64,000 bases of DNA. Source: Opitutaceae bacterium (lineage in GTDB: Bacteria; Verrucomicrobiota; Verrucomicrobiia; Opitutales; Opitutaceae). Below, one piece after another: positions 17,541 to 26,026 of the stretch. The stretch spans positions 91,848-155,847 of the forward strand of contig JANQRT010000066.1 in NCBI GenBank assembly GCA_028284385.1, given 5' to 3'. Position 1 is the first letter of the stretch. Every line of letters starts with the position of its first letter. Both the position numbers and the translations under genes were made by a program. The notes below the pieces were generated by a model, which saw nothing but the letters and a program-made list of their open reading frames with translations, was not told the origin of the DNA and made no database searches.

Positions 17541-19106
17541 TTAATTCGACTGTTCCACTTGCCTTCTGAGTTCAAGCAGACGCCGCTTAAGGACTGAGAC
17601 CGACTCTTGATTCCCTGCCGACGCATATAAATTGCGCAGCTCTTTCGGATCCTTAAGAAGATCGTAGTATTCCCAGGTCCCGGATGACTCGTCTATCGGA
17701 TCGTGGACGCTTTGCAGAGACGTCCCATAAAAATGGATAAGTTTTTCCGAGGCGGTGCGAATGCCGTAGTGAGCAGGCCGATTTTCCTGGTGCTGCCAAT
17801 AACGATAGTAGATAGCATCGCGCCAATCGTCGGGCGTCTCGCCGCTCAGGTTCGATCGAAAGCTGCGCCCGTCCATGTTCTTCATCTTCTCTGCCTCCGC
17901 ATAGTCCAGCAGAAGCGGAGCGAAATCGATATTCTGTATCATGTCGGCGAGACGACTGCCCGCTGGAATCTCCTTCGGATAGCGTATCACGAAAGGCATC
18001 CGAAGAGGTTCCTCGTACATGATGCGCTTGTCGAAAAAGCCATGCTCGCCCAGAAAGTAGCCCTGATCCGCGGTATAGATGACAATCGTATTGTCTGCCA
18101 ATCCAGATGTATCCAAATAATCGAGCAACTTTCCAATATTATCATCGATAGCCTTGCCGCAGCGAAGGAAATCCTTCACAAACTTCTGGTAGATCGCGCT
18201 TCGAACCTCGCGGGGGCTCAGACCTTTTTCCAAAGAAAATTCGCCAGGATAGTCCATAAAGGTTCCCTCCTTAAAGCGTTCTCCAAGAATTTCTAGCCGC
18301 TGTCCCAAAAAAGTCCGACCAGCTGCGTCGCCAGAAAATTCATACAAGCTAGCCGGTTCAGGCATCTTCATCTCTTGATAAAGGCCAGCATGGCGCTTCG
18401 GGTAGTCGAAAGGCTCATGCGTAGCCTTGAAGTGGCACATGAGCATAAAGGGTTTGGAACCATCTCGATCCTTAAGCCAGTCCAGACAAAGATCGGCGAT
18501 CACATCGGCTGAAAATCCCTCGTAAACCCGACCGCCCTCGCTACCATCTTTCCAGTTTTCAGCGTCTTTCAGCAAAGGATTCCAATATCGTCCTTGGCCG
18601 GACAATACGCGGAAGGAATCGAATCCAGAGGGCTTTTTCTTAAGATGCCATTTCCCGAACAAGGCGGTCTGATAACCAGCTCTTTGTAACGTCGTGGCAA
18701 CGGTTTCCTTTTCGGGATCAAGGGCGTCACTCAAACGATAAGCGCCATTGCGATGACTGTGTTGGCCAGTGAGGATCGTGGCTCGACTTGGGACGCAGAT
18801 CGAGTTGGCGCAAAAGGCATTGGTCAAGAGACAGCCTTCATCGGCCAATCGAGCGATATTAGGATTGAAGATAACCGGATTGAGAATCGAGTCGTAAACG
18901 CCCCAAGCTTGAGAGGTATGATCGTCCGACAGGATGAAAAGGATATTGGGTCGTCGTTCTTCAGTTCCATGTAATGAGAAAACCGTTACTAAAGCAACGA
19001 CTAAAAATCGGCCTGACGCAGACAGGCCGCTACATCGAAAATAGCCACGTAGCGGCATTTCTAGGACATGCCAAATCCAACGACATCTTTTAAAGGCCAA
19101 GCTCAC
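17541..19106 (-). CDS. Type I sulfatase (second in MIOX operon)
   Basis: A 521-residue formylglycine-dependent sulfatase. The active-site Cys104 lies in ICVPSRATILTGQ, with metal ligands in FILSDDH, FGKWHLKKK and TADQGYFLGEHG. The GTG start overlaps the stop of the preceding sulfatase (GTGA), suggesting translational coupling; an ATG 16 codons further in is the alternative. Oddly, the first ~35 codons run through an inverted pair of GTAG-type REP elements (19009-19072), so part of the N-terminal region before the hydrophobic signal GRFLVVALVTVFSLHG is repeat-derived. Substrate is unknown. It probably removes sulfate from a glycan or cyclitol in the periplasm. Confidence 0.93.
   Translation of the reverse strand: MSLAFKRCRWIWHVLEMPLRGYFRCSGLSASGRFLVVALVTVFSLHGTEERRPNILFILSDDHTSQAWGVYDSILNPVIFNPNIARLADEGCLLTNAFCANSICVPSRATILTGQHSHRNGAYRLSDALDPEKETVATTLQRAGYQTALFGKWHLKKKPSGFDSFRVLSGQGRYWNPLLKDAENWKDGSEGGRVYEGFSADVIADLCLDWLKDRDGSKPFMLMCHFKATHEPFDYPKRHAGLYQEMKMPEPASLYEFSGDAAGRTFLGQRLEILGERFKEGTFMDYPGEFSLEKGLSPREVRSAIYQKFVKDFLRCGKAIDDNIGKLLDYLDTSGLADNTIVIYTADQGYFLGEHGFFDKRIMYEEPLRMPFVIRYPKEIPAGSRLADMIQNIDFAPLLLDYAEAEKMKNMDGRSFRSNLSGETPDDWRDAIYYRYWQHQENRPAHYGIRTASEKLIHFYGTSLQSVHDPIDESSGTWEYYDLLKDPKELRNLYASAGNQESVSVLKRRLLELRRQVEQSN
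19009..19033 (-). repeat. REP-like element, GTAG plus palindrome (copy 1, minus orientation)
   Basis: Read on the minus strand it begins with GTAG followed by CGGCCTG, a 7-nt loop and CAGGCCG, the layout of REP sequences recognised by RAYT (TnpA-REP) transposases. It is paired head-to-head with copy 2, 15 nt away, like a BIME. Confidence 0.72.
19049..19072 (+). repeat. REP-like element, GTAG plus palindrome (copy 2, plus orientation)
   Basis: GTAG at 19049-19052 is followed by a palindrome with arms GGCATTTC and GACATGCC (one mismatch) and then A. Its first nine bases (GTAGCGGCA) and its right arm match the copy at 24842-24866. It lies in the 5' part of the sulfatase reading frame. Confidence 0.72.
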
Positions 19107-20464
19107 TGCTTAAAATAAGCAAAATCTTCTTCGGCAGCGTATTCCCAGTCCTTATACAATTTCACAAGCTCTTTAACCTTCTTCGGATATTTGGCCGCCA
19201 GATTTTCGGACTCGGATAAATCCATCTTCAGATTGGCGAGAAATACTTTATCTTTGTCAGGGTCCAGCGGATACGAATTCGAATCGTCCCGAGGATTGAC
19301 TAGCAATTTCCAGTCGCCCCGTCGGACCGCCCACTGCTCACGGCGCTTCCAGAACATCGTGTCGCGCAACGACTCGTCCCGCTCGATCAAACCCATCAGG
19401 GTCGTTCCTTCGATAGAGTCAGGCGGATTATCGATGCCGCAAAGTTCGGCCAGAGTCGGCACAATATCCATAGCCATGGCTGGCTTCTCGACCACCTTTC
19501 CTTTGGGCAAACCAGATCCCGCCATCAGAGCCGGAACGCGTATGCCAGCCTCGAAAAATCCGAATTTCGCTCCGCGCATCTCCCCAGCATAGCCACCACC
19601 GCCAAAGGTTCTTTCCTCGCAGGAATGTCCATGGTCCGAAAGAAAAACGATGATCGTATCGTCCAGCTCGTCGTAAGCTTCCAAGACTTCCACAAGCTGC
19701 CCTACTCGCTCGTCGATCGTCGAAACGCAAGCCGCGTAGTCTCGTCGCGGCATAGGCAAATCCTGGTAATACTCCTGCCACTTTCGATCTGGCTGCAGGG
19801 GATAATGCGGCAAGTTGGTGGAGAAGAAAATGAAGAAAGGCCGTTCGCGATTGTCTGCCACGAATCGTCGAGTCTTCTCCACAAGAGAATCCTGAAAATA
19901 GTAGCCGGTCTCGAACACCTCTTTTCCGTTCTCCCACAGATCATGACGGTTGGGCGGCACCCAGTAGAAGAAATGCGAGTAGTTGTCGATGCATCCCTCC
20001 ATATGGCCAAAGGTGTATTCAAATCCTTGATCCTCAGGCCGAAGACCGGACGTATGACCCAAATGCCACTTGCCAATATGAGCAGTCGCGTATCCAGATT
20101 CTTGAAGCATTTCCGCAATCGTTACCTGGTTGGGTGGCAAGCCTCTAAAACCCTCATTTCTGGGGGCATTCACCGTTAAACCCGCTCCTTGGGGGCTCTT
20201 GCCCGTCAAAATCGAGGCTCGCGAAGGAGAGCAGACTGACGATCCCACATAGAATTGATCGAAGCGGACTCCACGTTCGGCCAGCCGATCCAAATGCGGC
20301 GTATGCAAGTCCTCCGCCCCATAGACATTGAGGTCGAGAGAGCCTTGATCGTCAGTAAGGATGAGAACCACATTCGGCCTGTCCGCATTCGCGGCCGAGG
20401 CGCTAATCAGACTAGCGACGATCGAGGCCAGGCCTATTCTAGCAAGGGAAAGTACGAATTTCAT
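19103..20464 (-). CDS. Type I sulfatase (first in MIOX operon)
   Basis: A 453-residue sulfatase starting at the ATG of MKFVLSLARIGLAS, which gives a clean signal peptide; an upstream TTG would add eight residues. The catalytic Cys (about residue 78) is in SVCSPSRASILTGK. Metal ligands are in LILTDDQGSLDL and FLSDHGHS. HIGKWHLGHTS carries the conserved Lys and His, and the segment GGGGYAGEMRGAKFGFFEAGIRVP is typical of S1 family arylsulfatases. It starts 34 nt after the inositol oxygenase stop and overlaps the next sulfatase by 4 nt. Maturation needs a formylglycine-generating enzyme that is not in this window. Confidence 0.95.
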   Translation of the reverse strand: MKFVLSLARIGLASIVASLISASAANADRPNVVLILTDDQGSLDLNVYGAEDLHTPHLDRLAERGVRFDQFYVGSSVCSPSRASILTGKSPQGAGLTVNAPRNEGFRGLPPNQVTIAEMLQESGYATAHIGKWHLGHTSGLRPEDQGFEYTFGHMEGCIDNYSHFFYWVPPNRHDLWENGKEVFETGYYFQDSLVEKTRRFVADNRERPFFIFFSTNLPHYPLQPDRKWQEYYQDLPMPRRDYAACVSTIDERVGQLVEVLEAYDELDDTIIVFLSDHGHSCEERTFGGGGYAGEMRGAKFGFFEAGIRVPALMAGSGLPKGKVVEKPAMAMDIVPTLAELCGIDNPPDSIEGTTLMGLIERDESLRDTMFWKRREQWAVRRGDWKLLVNPRDDSNSYPLDPDKDKVFLANLKMDLSESENLAAKYPKKVKELVKLYKDWEYAAEEDFAYFKQ

Positions 20465-20498
20465 AGCTTTGCTTATCCAGATATTCAATACGAATAGA

Positions 20499-21371
20499 TT
20501 ACCATTCCATCTCGCTGGGCAAATACTTGCTTATTAGATCCTTGTAATAGCTTTGCAGTTCATCCCAATCAGGTTCCTTGGGACACTTGGTATAGAGGTC
20601 GAATGGATTGAACCTTTTCACCCAAGGCAACATCTCTCGATCATGATCATCGGTAAGAAACGTGTACTCGCCTTCGCGATGCCAAGCGTAGAAAGAATGA
20701 TAGCGGATCATGTACAGGGCCGGCTCCGGCAAGTAGTCCTTGACCTGATGATACATGTATTCGTCGTGTCCCCAGCTCATTTCCACATTGCGCAGGCCAC
20801 AGCCTTCTTCGTAAACGCCCAGCCTCGTATTGTATCGAGGATCCTTTGAATCCGGATTCGCCTCGAAGAATTCGGGATAGACGATTTTCTCGCTGAAACG
20901 GCACCCGACGGGAAACGTGTCTCCAACCACTGCCCATTGCGGTTCGCCGAAAAGGCATAGCACCTTGCCTAGATCATGTATCAGTCCCGTTAGGACAAAC
21001 CAATCGTCATACCCCTTCAGCCGAATCGCTTCGGACGTTTGCAGCAAGTGTTGCAGTTGTGGCAAATCGATATCAGGATCCGAATCGTCAATCAATGTAT
21101 TCAGATAATCGATCGCCTCGAGGATGCTCATGGAGCGGCGCTTGTTTTCGGAATAGACGAATTCATCCTTCTTGCCTTTAACGAAGGCGTAGGTTTGATA
21201 GGCGTGATTCAATCGATAGAATTCGCGTACCGTGTCGCGAGCCGGATTGTCGTAGTCGCGATACGCGTCTTTCAGCTTTTCGCCAGGCTCGGGATAGGAG
21301 GCGGTTTCGACGAAGTCTTCCCAGTCTTCGATATTCTGCAAAGGATTCGCGGGGTCGGTTTTCTCGCTCAT
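20499..21371 (-). CDS. myo-Inositol oxygenase family protein
   Basis: A 290-residue diiron HD-fold enzyme very similar to animal MIOX, which oxidises myo-inositol to D-glucuronate. All six known iron ligands align: His108 (QHLLQTSE), His132 and Asp133 (GLIHDLGKV), His202 (SWGHDEYMY), His225 (RYHSFY) and Asp258 (NPFDLYTKC). The FGEPQWAVVGDTFPVGC loop is nearly identical to the human enzyme. Length equals the eukaryotic family (about 285). It is the first gene of a minus-strand operon with two sulfatases. Seen: intact ligands. Known: MIOX is sparse in bacteria. Inferred: the operon may handle a sulfated inositol or produce glucuronate. Confidence 0.93.
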   Translation of the reverse strand: MSEKTDPANPLQNIEDWEDFVETASYPEPGEKLKDAYRDYDNPARDTVREFYRLNHAYQTYAFVKGKKDEFVYSENKRRSMSILEAIDYLNTLIDDSDPDIDLPQLQHLLQTSEAIRLKGYDDWFVLTGLIHDLGKVLCLFGEPQWAVVGDTFPVGCRFSEKIVYPEFFEANPDSKDPRYNTRLGVYEEGCGLRNVEMSWGHDEYMYHQVKDYLPEPALYMIRYHSFYAWHREGEYTFLTDDHDREMLPWVKRFNPFDLYTKCPKEPDWDELQSYYKDLISKYLPSEMEW

Positions 21372-21382
21372 ATCGTTTTCCG

Positions 21383-21559
21383 TTATAATCTTAATGTTGG
21401 GTGTGAGGCGTACGCGTCAATGAATTTCACGATAATCGAAGGCGGCAGCGAAGCAGACTTTCGATCATTTAAGCGCGCATCGGGAAAACGAAAGACGCTC
21501 TCAAGGATGATCTCAATAAGGCCGCGCTGCAACTGTTCCAAGCCGGTGGCGTTTTTCAT
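21383..21559 (-). CDS. Small hypothetical ORF (58 residues), doubtful
   Basis: An ATG frame of 58 residues (begins MKNATGLEQL, ends SHPTLRL) lies between the four-helix-bundle gene (25 nt upstream) and MIOX (12 nt downstream), on their strand. It has no recognised domain, signal or membrane segment, and no clear ribosome-binding site. It may be a chance frame in the leader of MIOX. Listed because the spacing would fit an operon. Confidence 0.2.
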   Translation of the reverse strand: MKNATGLEQLQRGLIEIILESVFRFPDARLNDRKSASLPPSIIVKFIDAYASHPTLRL

Positions 21560-21583
21560 TTATCATTTTTCTATTTCCATTAG

Positions 21584-21961
21584 TCACTTATTGGAGCGAA
21601 GCGTGGTTAAGGAGGCTTGAATAATCTTGGCCAACTCGACCGCTTCTCGCGTTATTCCGTTTAACCGATCAGCCTGAATCAAATCCGCCTTTTCGATCAT
21701 GCGTAACCAAATTTTGGTTTCATTGAGCTCCTTAACTACAATTCCAAGCTTATGCTTAAAATCAGCTCGACTCTCCCCTCCCCGAGCTTCTGCATAGTTG
21801 GGGGCAGGCGACGTTCCCGATCGCATAATCTGTTTCGCAATATGCGATCCCACATCGTCCTGGGGCAAAGCCTTAGAAAGCCGAATCACTCTAACAGCAA
21901 AGTCTAACAATCGATCTTCAATTTGATCACCCATAGTTTTCGAGTTGTTTTCCATTTTCAT
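21584..21961 (-). CDS. Four helix bundle protein (23S rRNA intervening-sequence family)
   Basis: A 125-residue protein of the 'four helix bundle protein' / S23 family (first described from ORFs in rRNA intervening sequences). Family features are RLLDFAVRVIRLSKALP, IAKQIMRSGTSPAPNYAEARGGES and DFKHKLGIVVKELNETKIWLRMI. I start it at the ATG of MKMENNSKTMGDQ; the longer frame would overlap the divergent sulfatase. Members are often mobile-looking single genes inserted between unrelated operons, with no known enzymatic role. Here it stands divergent from a sulfatase and upstream of MIOX. Confidence 0.85.
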   Translation of the reverse strand: MKMENNSKTMGDQIEDRLLDFAVRVIRLSKALPQDDVGSHIAKQIMRSGTSPAPNYAEARGGESRADFKHKLGIVVKELNETKIWLRMIEKADLIQADRLNGITREAVELAKIIQASLTTLRSNK

Positions 21962-21989
21962 ATGACAATTGTAAAATGAAACACGAACA

Positions 21990-23330
21990 ATGATAAACGC
22001 CATTCAGCGTAGACATTTCATCAAAGGCCTGGGGGCGCTGGCCGCCACGCTGCCCTTCCAGGGTCGCTCTCAATCGAGAGACGACATTCCTGCTAAGCGT
22101 CCCAATATCCTTATTCTTCAGCCGGACCAGCACAGCTATCACGTCATGGGCGCGGCCGGGAACCGCCAAGCCCTCACACCCCACTTGGACCGATTCGCTC
22201 AGGAAAGCGCGTTTTTCGAAAACGCGGTAGCTACCAGCCCAGTTTGCTGTCCCTGGCGAGCTTCCATGCAGTCGGGCTTGTATTGGCATTCTCATGGCGT
22301 GCGAAAGAACAATGTTAGACTGAATCCAGAGCTGCGATGCTTCGCCGAGCACCTGGTCGATGTCGGCTATGAAACCGGATACATTGGAAAGTGGCATTTG
22401 GACGGAGGCATTCCCGAGCAACAGCCAGGCGGCTTCATTCCGCCAGGGCCTCGCCGCCAAGGCTGGAAGGAATGGTACGGCTACCAGAAAAGCCATGAGT
22501 ATTTCGAAGTCTGGCGCTACAACGACAAGGCCAAGCAAGTGCGAATTCCCAACTACGAATGGGAACCGACCTGGCACACGGATATGGCCATAGATTTCAT
22601 CAAACGTAAGGAATCCTCGAATACGCCCTGGTGTTACTACGTAGCTTACGGTCCGCCCCACAAACCCAATCAGTGCAAGCAGGAATTCCTGGATCTCTAC
22701 GATCCGGCATCGTTTGAACTGACGCCTGCTCAGAAAGCCCGCTATCCCGACGAAGCGGAACTGAGGAGAGAGTTGCAGATGTACTACGGTCAAGTTTCAG
22801 CGGTCGATCATGAAGTGGGCAGAATGCTAACCGCCCTCGACTCGATGGGGATCGCGGAGAACACCATCATTCTCTACGTATCTGATCACGGCGACGTGCT
22901 CGGCAGCGACGGCCGACTTCGGGGCAAAAGCGTGCCCTACTCCACTGCTTTTCGTGTACCGACGATGATACGCTGGAAAGGCGTCACCCAAGCGGGAAGA
23001 AACCAGGCTTTGATTGGAGCCCCCGACCTGCCGGCCACGCTCCTAGAGCTGGCTGGCTTGAAGCCGCCCACAGACTGGCAAGGGCAAAGCTTCGCTCCGT
23101 TGTGTCGCGGAGAAAAACAGAAAACCCGAGAGCAGATTCTGCTGGGACTGGATAACTGGACCGGAGTATGGGACGGTCGCTATCTTTACAGCGAAGGCGA
23201 TCCCCATTGCCTCTACGATCACCAAGAAGATCCCTTCGAACTGGAAAATCTTATCGGCAATAGCAGATTACGATCAATGATGCAGGAGAAACTCAATGAC
23301 GCCAAGATGGCATCTGGCTGGAAGAGCTGA
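21990..23330 (+). CDS. Type I sulfatase with Tat signal and CCPWR active-site motif
   Basis: A 446-residue sulfatase with a twin-arginine signal (QRRHFIKGLGALAATLPF). The active-site motif is C-C-P-W-R (Cys86), so it keeps the C-x-P-x-R core but replaces the usual Ser with Trp. Metal sites are ILQPDQHSYH (Gln-Pro-Asp-Gln in place of the usual x-D-D-x) and YVSDHGDVLGS. The conserved GKWHLDGG is present. It is divergent from the four-helix-bundle gene (28 nt between start codons) and convergent with a Gfo/Idh/MocA gene. Tat export suggests folding in the cytoplasm, perhaps where formylglycine is made. Confidence 0.92.
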   Translation: MINAIQRRHFIKGLGALAATLPFQGRSQSRDDIPAKRPNILILQPDQHSYHVMGAAGNRQALTPHLDRFAQESAFFENAVATSPVCCPWRASMQSGLYWHSHGVRKNNVRLNPELRCFAEHLVDVGYETGYIGKWHLDGGIPEQQPGGFIPPGPRRQGWKEWYGYQKSHEYFEVWRYNDKAKQVRIPNYEWEPTWHTDMAIDFIKRKESSNTPWCYYVAYGPPHKPNQCKQEFLDLYDPASFELTPAQKARYPDEAELRRELQMYYGQVSAVDHEVGRMLTALDSMGIAENTIILYVSDHGDVLGSDGRLRGKSVPYSTAFRVPTMIRWKGVTQAGRNQALIGAPDLPATLLELAGLKPPTDWQGQSFAPLCRGEKQKTREQILLGLDNWTGVWDGRYLYSEGDPHCLYDHQEDPFELENLIGNSRLRSMMQEKLNDAKMASGWKS

Positions 23331-23354
23331 CTTTATCGAAATTCTGGATACGCA

Positions 23355-24734
23355 TTAAGCTTTGATCTCGGGAATCTCCCAACCTTTTCGATACGCTCTC
23401 CTGATCATGGGGTCGGCTTCGGGTTGGCCTACCACCTTCATGTTTTCCGCGTCCCAGCGAATCGGTTTACCGAGACGAAGAGCCAGATTCCCTAGCAGGA
23501 CCACTTCGGTCAGTCGGGCGGCGTATTCGAAATTCGCGCCGGGCTGGGTTCCGGACTTGATGGCGTCAATCCATTCCTTGATCGGTCCACCCTTCACCCG
23601 CGGGATCGATTTTGCCGGCCGTTTAAACGCGCGCATGTCCTCTTCAGGTATAATCCTTAAGGTCTCGCAATAGGCGGTAGGCGAATAGATTTTGCCTTTC
23701 GTCCCCATAATAAGCTGCCCGAAAGAAGGATCAAGCGTCCTGCCTTCGCCAAGCTCTTCTGGAACCGGCGGCTTCAGCCCGCCATCCGACCAAAGGAATT
23801 CGACCGGCTTGATTTTCTTGCCGGTTCGCGTTCGGGTGAAGCGATAGCGGATGACCGAATGGCTCGGCGCGATGCGATCATCGAAATCCGTTGTCGACTC
23901 GACGTCAACCAGCTCCGGGTATCCAAGATCCAATGCCCAAAAAACGTGATCGAAAAGATGGCAACCAATATCGCCCAGAGCGCCGCATCCATAATCCCAT
24001 GACGCCCGCCATTTCTTAGGATGCAGGTCGGGACTATAGGGCTGGTCGATCGGAACGGTTCCTTTCCAGACATCCCAGTTCAATCCGTCCGGAACGCTCT
24101 CTGCAGGATGCCACTGCACGTCTATGCCTTGCGGCCAAATGGGCCGATTGGTCCAATAGCGAGCCTGAGTCACCCGACCGATGGCGTCAGCATCGATCCA
24201 TTCCCTAAGCAGACGAATGCCCTCATAGGTGTGACCTTGAATGCCCATTTGCGTCACCACGCCGGACTGGCGAGCGGCCAAATGAAGCTGCCGCGCCTCC
24301 CAAATCGTATTGGCCAAAGGCTTTTGCAGAAACACATGCTTGCCCTCCATCAGGGCCCTCATGGCGATGGGGTAATGGGAATGGTCAGGCGTTGAAATCG
24401 TAACCGCGTCGAACTGCGAACCCATTTCATCGAACAGCTTCCGGTAGTCGGTGTAGCGAGGAACATTGGGATGCTCCGCGATCGTTTTGCTCGCGTCTCC
24501 CGCCAGATCGATGTCGCAGAGGGCCACGATGTTCGCGTAGCGAGCCGCGTCGCTAACGTCTCCCTTCCCCTTTCCTCCCACGCCGATGCAGGCAAGATTC
24601 AAGCGGCCATTGGGAGAATCGCTCTGCTGGGCCCGGACGAAGGCCGGCATGGCTACGGCCCCAGCGGCAAGGGCAGACTGCTTGATGAAGCTGCGACGGG
24701 ATGACAAACGAGATTGAGGGGTAAGATTGTCCAT
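23355..24734 (-). CDS. Gfo/Idh/MocA family oxidoreductase with Tat signal
   Basis: A 459-residue exported oxidoreductase. The signal SRRSFIKQSALAAGAVAMPAF ends near AQQSD. A Rossmann fold starts with NLACIGVGGKGKGD, and the EKP dinucleotide-domain motif reads FLQKPLA (Glu replaced by Gln). The substrate domain (about 170-400) has YWTNRPIWPQG, WRASWDYGCGALGDIGCHLFDHV and the C-terminal bacterial-type region. Such proteins act on sugars or aminosugars with tightly bound NAD(P), and the exported ones are common in Verrucomicrobia. It converges on the Tat sulfatase 24 nt away, so both may serve glycan catabolism. Confidence 0.93.
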   Translation of the reverse strand: MDNLTPQSRLSSRRSFIKQSALAAGAVAMPAFVRAQQSDSPNGRLNLACIGVGGKGKGDVSDAARYANIVALCDIDLAGDASKTIAEHPNVPRYTDYRKLFDEMGSQFDAVTISTPDHSHYPIAMRALMEGKHVFLQKPLANTIWEARQLHLAARQSGVVTQMGIQGHTYEGIRLLREWIDADAIGRVTQARYWTNRPIWPQGIDVQWHPAESVPDGLNWDVWKGTVPIDQPYSPDLHPKKWRASWDYGCGALGDIGCHLFDHVFWALDLGYPELVDVESTTDFDDRIAPSHSVIRYRFTRTRTGKKIKPVEFLWSDGGLKPPVPEELGEGRTLDPSFGQLIMGTKGKIYSPTAYCETLRIIPEEDMRAFKRPAKSIPRVKGGPIKEWIDAIKSGTQPGANFEYAARLTEVVLLGNLALRLGKPIRWDAENMKVVGQPEADPMIRRAYRKGWEIPEIKA

Positions 24735-25156
24735 AGGTTCGACACTCCAACACCTTCAAGTAGAGGACTCAACACCCGCTTGCCGGTAAAATTCTGTAAT
24801 CGTTGCAAAGCGTGCACCCTGCTACGAAGAGGGACCAAAAAGTAGCGGCATGTCTAAGACATGCCGACCACAGCCCAATGCAACATCTAGGCAACAGATC
24901 TGGGTCTTTCTTCTCAAGATTGCAAAACGGAGCGAATTCGCACTAGGGAGAGATCGGCATCAGTGTAGGCGGGAGTCTAGGTCTGCAAAGGTTACATGAC
25001 ACGGCGTCATGGTAAGCCGGATTTCTAGCGGACATCCTTTATTTCCGTTATTCTTTCCCACTTAGATGCTTACCCTTTGACAAGTCAGTCCAATGATAGG
25101 GATACTGATCATGCATACTTATAGTTCGGCTATAAAAACAACTCGGAATTGACATT
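24735..25156. other. Intergenic region at the left border of the MMPF/AAA insert
   Basis: About 420 bases with no gene. It contains a REP-like element (24842-24866) and a short hairpin (CATGAC at 24995-25000 with GTCATG at 25006-25011). A TTGACA at about 25077 could serve as a -35 for the downstream gene, but no good -10 is at the right spacing. The base composition becomes AT-richer from about 25050 onward. Confidence 0.45.
24842..24866 (+). repeat. REP-like element, GTAG plus perfect 21-base palindrome
   Basis: GTAG at 24842-24845 is followed by a perfect palindrome with 10-bp arms CGGCATGTCT / AGACATGCCG around a single A (24846-24866). It is the best-preserved of three REP-like copies in the window. 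Confidence 0.78.
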
Positions 25157-25975
25157 GTGGCAGCCCCCAAAAAAACAGCCAAAAAAAACGCTAAAAAGAA
25201 AACTCGATCTAAACGGAGAGCCTCATCAGCGGAACCAGAAAAGTCATGTTTCGTAATGATGCCATTCAAGGCACCCTTCGACACTTACTATTCAGCAATT
25301 TTCAAACCTGCGATCGAAGAAGCAGGTATGAAGCCCGTCCGAGCTGATGATCTATTTCGCCCTAGTGTGATCGTCAGTGATATTTGGGCAATGATCCAAG
25401 ATGGCGACGTCCTCTTGGCCGAGTTAACAACCAAGAATGCAAACGTCTTTTACGAGCTTGGGTTGTCCCATGCCGTCGGGAAGCCTGTCATTCTGGTCTC
25501 AGAAACAATGGACGATGTACCATTCGATTTACAGCAGCTCAGAGTTTTACTCTATAACAAAGACGATCCATCTTGGGGTGATAAACTCCGAGAAAGCATC
25601 GTCAGTGCTGTCAAGGAGACTCTTGAGAACCCCATTGAAGGAGTACCTCCGATATTTCGCAAGAAGGTAGAGAGCTTCGCTCCCGAGCAAGAGGAGACTG
25701 CAGCTCGTTTAGAGGCCTTAGAGAGTCAAGTCCGCCTTCTCCGAACTCAAACGGCACGAGCAAGTTCATCGAGAAGTCCTTGGCGGGATGAGTTGAATGC
25801 GGTTAATAGTGGTGAAATGCTCGAAGATTGGGCAGATAAGTGGTATCAACAAGTTCCCCTGCGCGTTTTGATTCGGGAGATAAAAAGACACCCACAGATC
25901 CCAGATGGGGAAGCGTTGCGAATCCAGCATATATTTGAAAATACCGAACAAGGCAGTGGTGGCAAGGTCGACTAG
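25157..25975 (+). CDS. Nucleoside deoxyribosyltransferase/TIR-like protein ('MMPF' family)
   Basis: A 272-residue protein with a GTG start. The first 22 residues are a very basic Lys-rich tail. A Rossmann-like domain follows (about 30-145): CFVMMPFKAPFDTYY, GMKPVRADDLF, VIVSDIWAMIQDGDVLLAELTTKNANVFYELGLSHA. The Glu100 in NVFYELG sits where nucleoside 2-deoxyribosyltransferases and TIR-like NADases carry the catalytic Glu. The C-terminal part is partly coiled coil (EQEETAARLEALESQVRLL). Known: such domains act on nucleotides or NAD and are common in bacterial immunity. Inferred: an effector paired with the AAA ATPase downstream. Composition is AT-richer than the flanks. Confidence 0.78.
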   Translation: MAAPKKTAKKNAKKKTRSKRRASSAEPEKSCFVMMPFKAPFDTYYSAIFKPAIEEAGMKPVRADDLFRPSVIVSDIWAMIQDGDVLLAELTTKNANVFYELGLSHAVGKPVILVSETMDDVPFDLQQLRVLLYNKDDPSWGDKLRESIVSAVKETLENPIEGVPPIFRKKVESFAPEQEETAARLEALESQVRLLRTQTARASSSRSPWRDELNAVNSGEMLEDWADKWYQQVPLRVLIREIKRHPQIPDGEALRIQHIFENTEQGSGGKVD

Positions 25976-26026
25976 TACCGTCGTCACCATACTTTCAATA
26001 CCAATACAATAGAGCTAATTAAGCAT

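Noticed and set aside
24991..25015. Hairpin CATGAC/GTCATG as an attachment site of the MMPF/AAA insert
   Set aside because: No matching copy occurs at the right border near 27430-27560, and no integrase is present.
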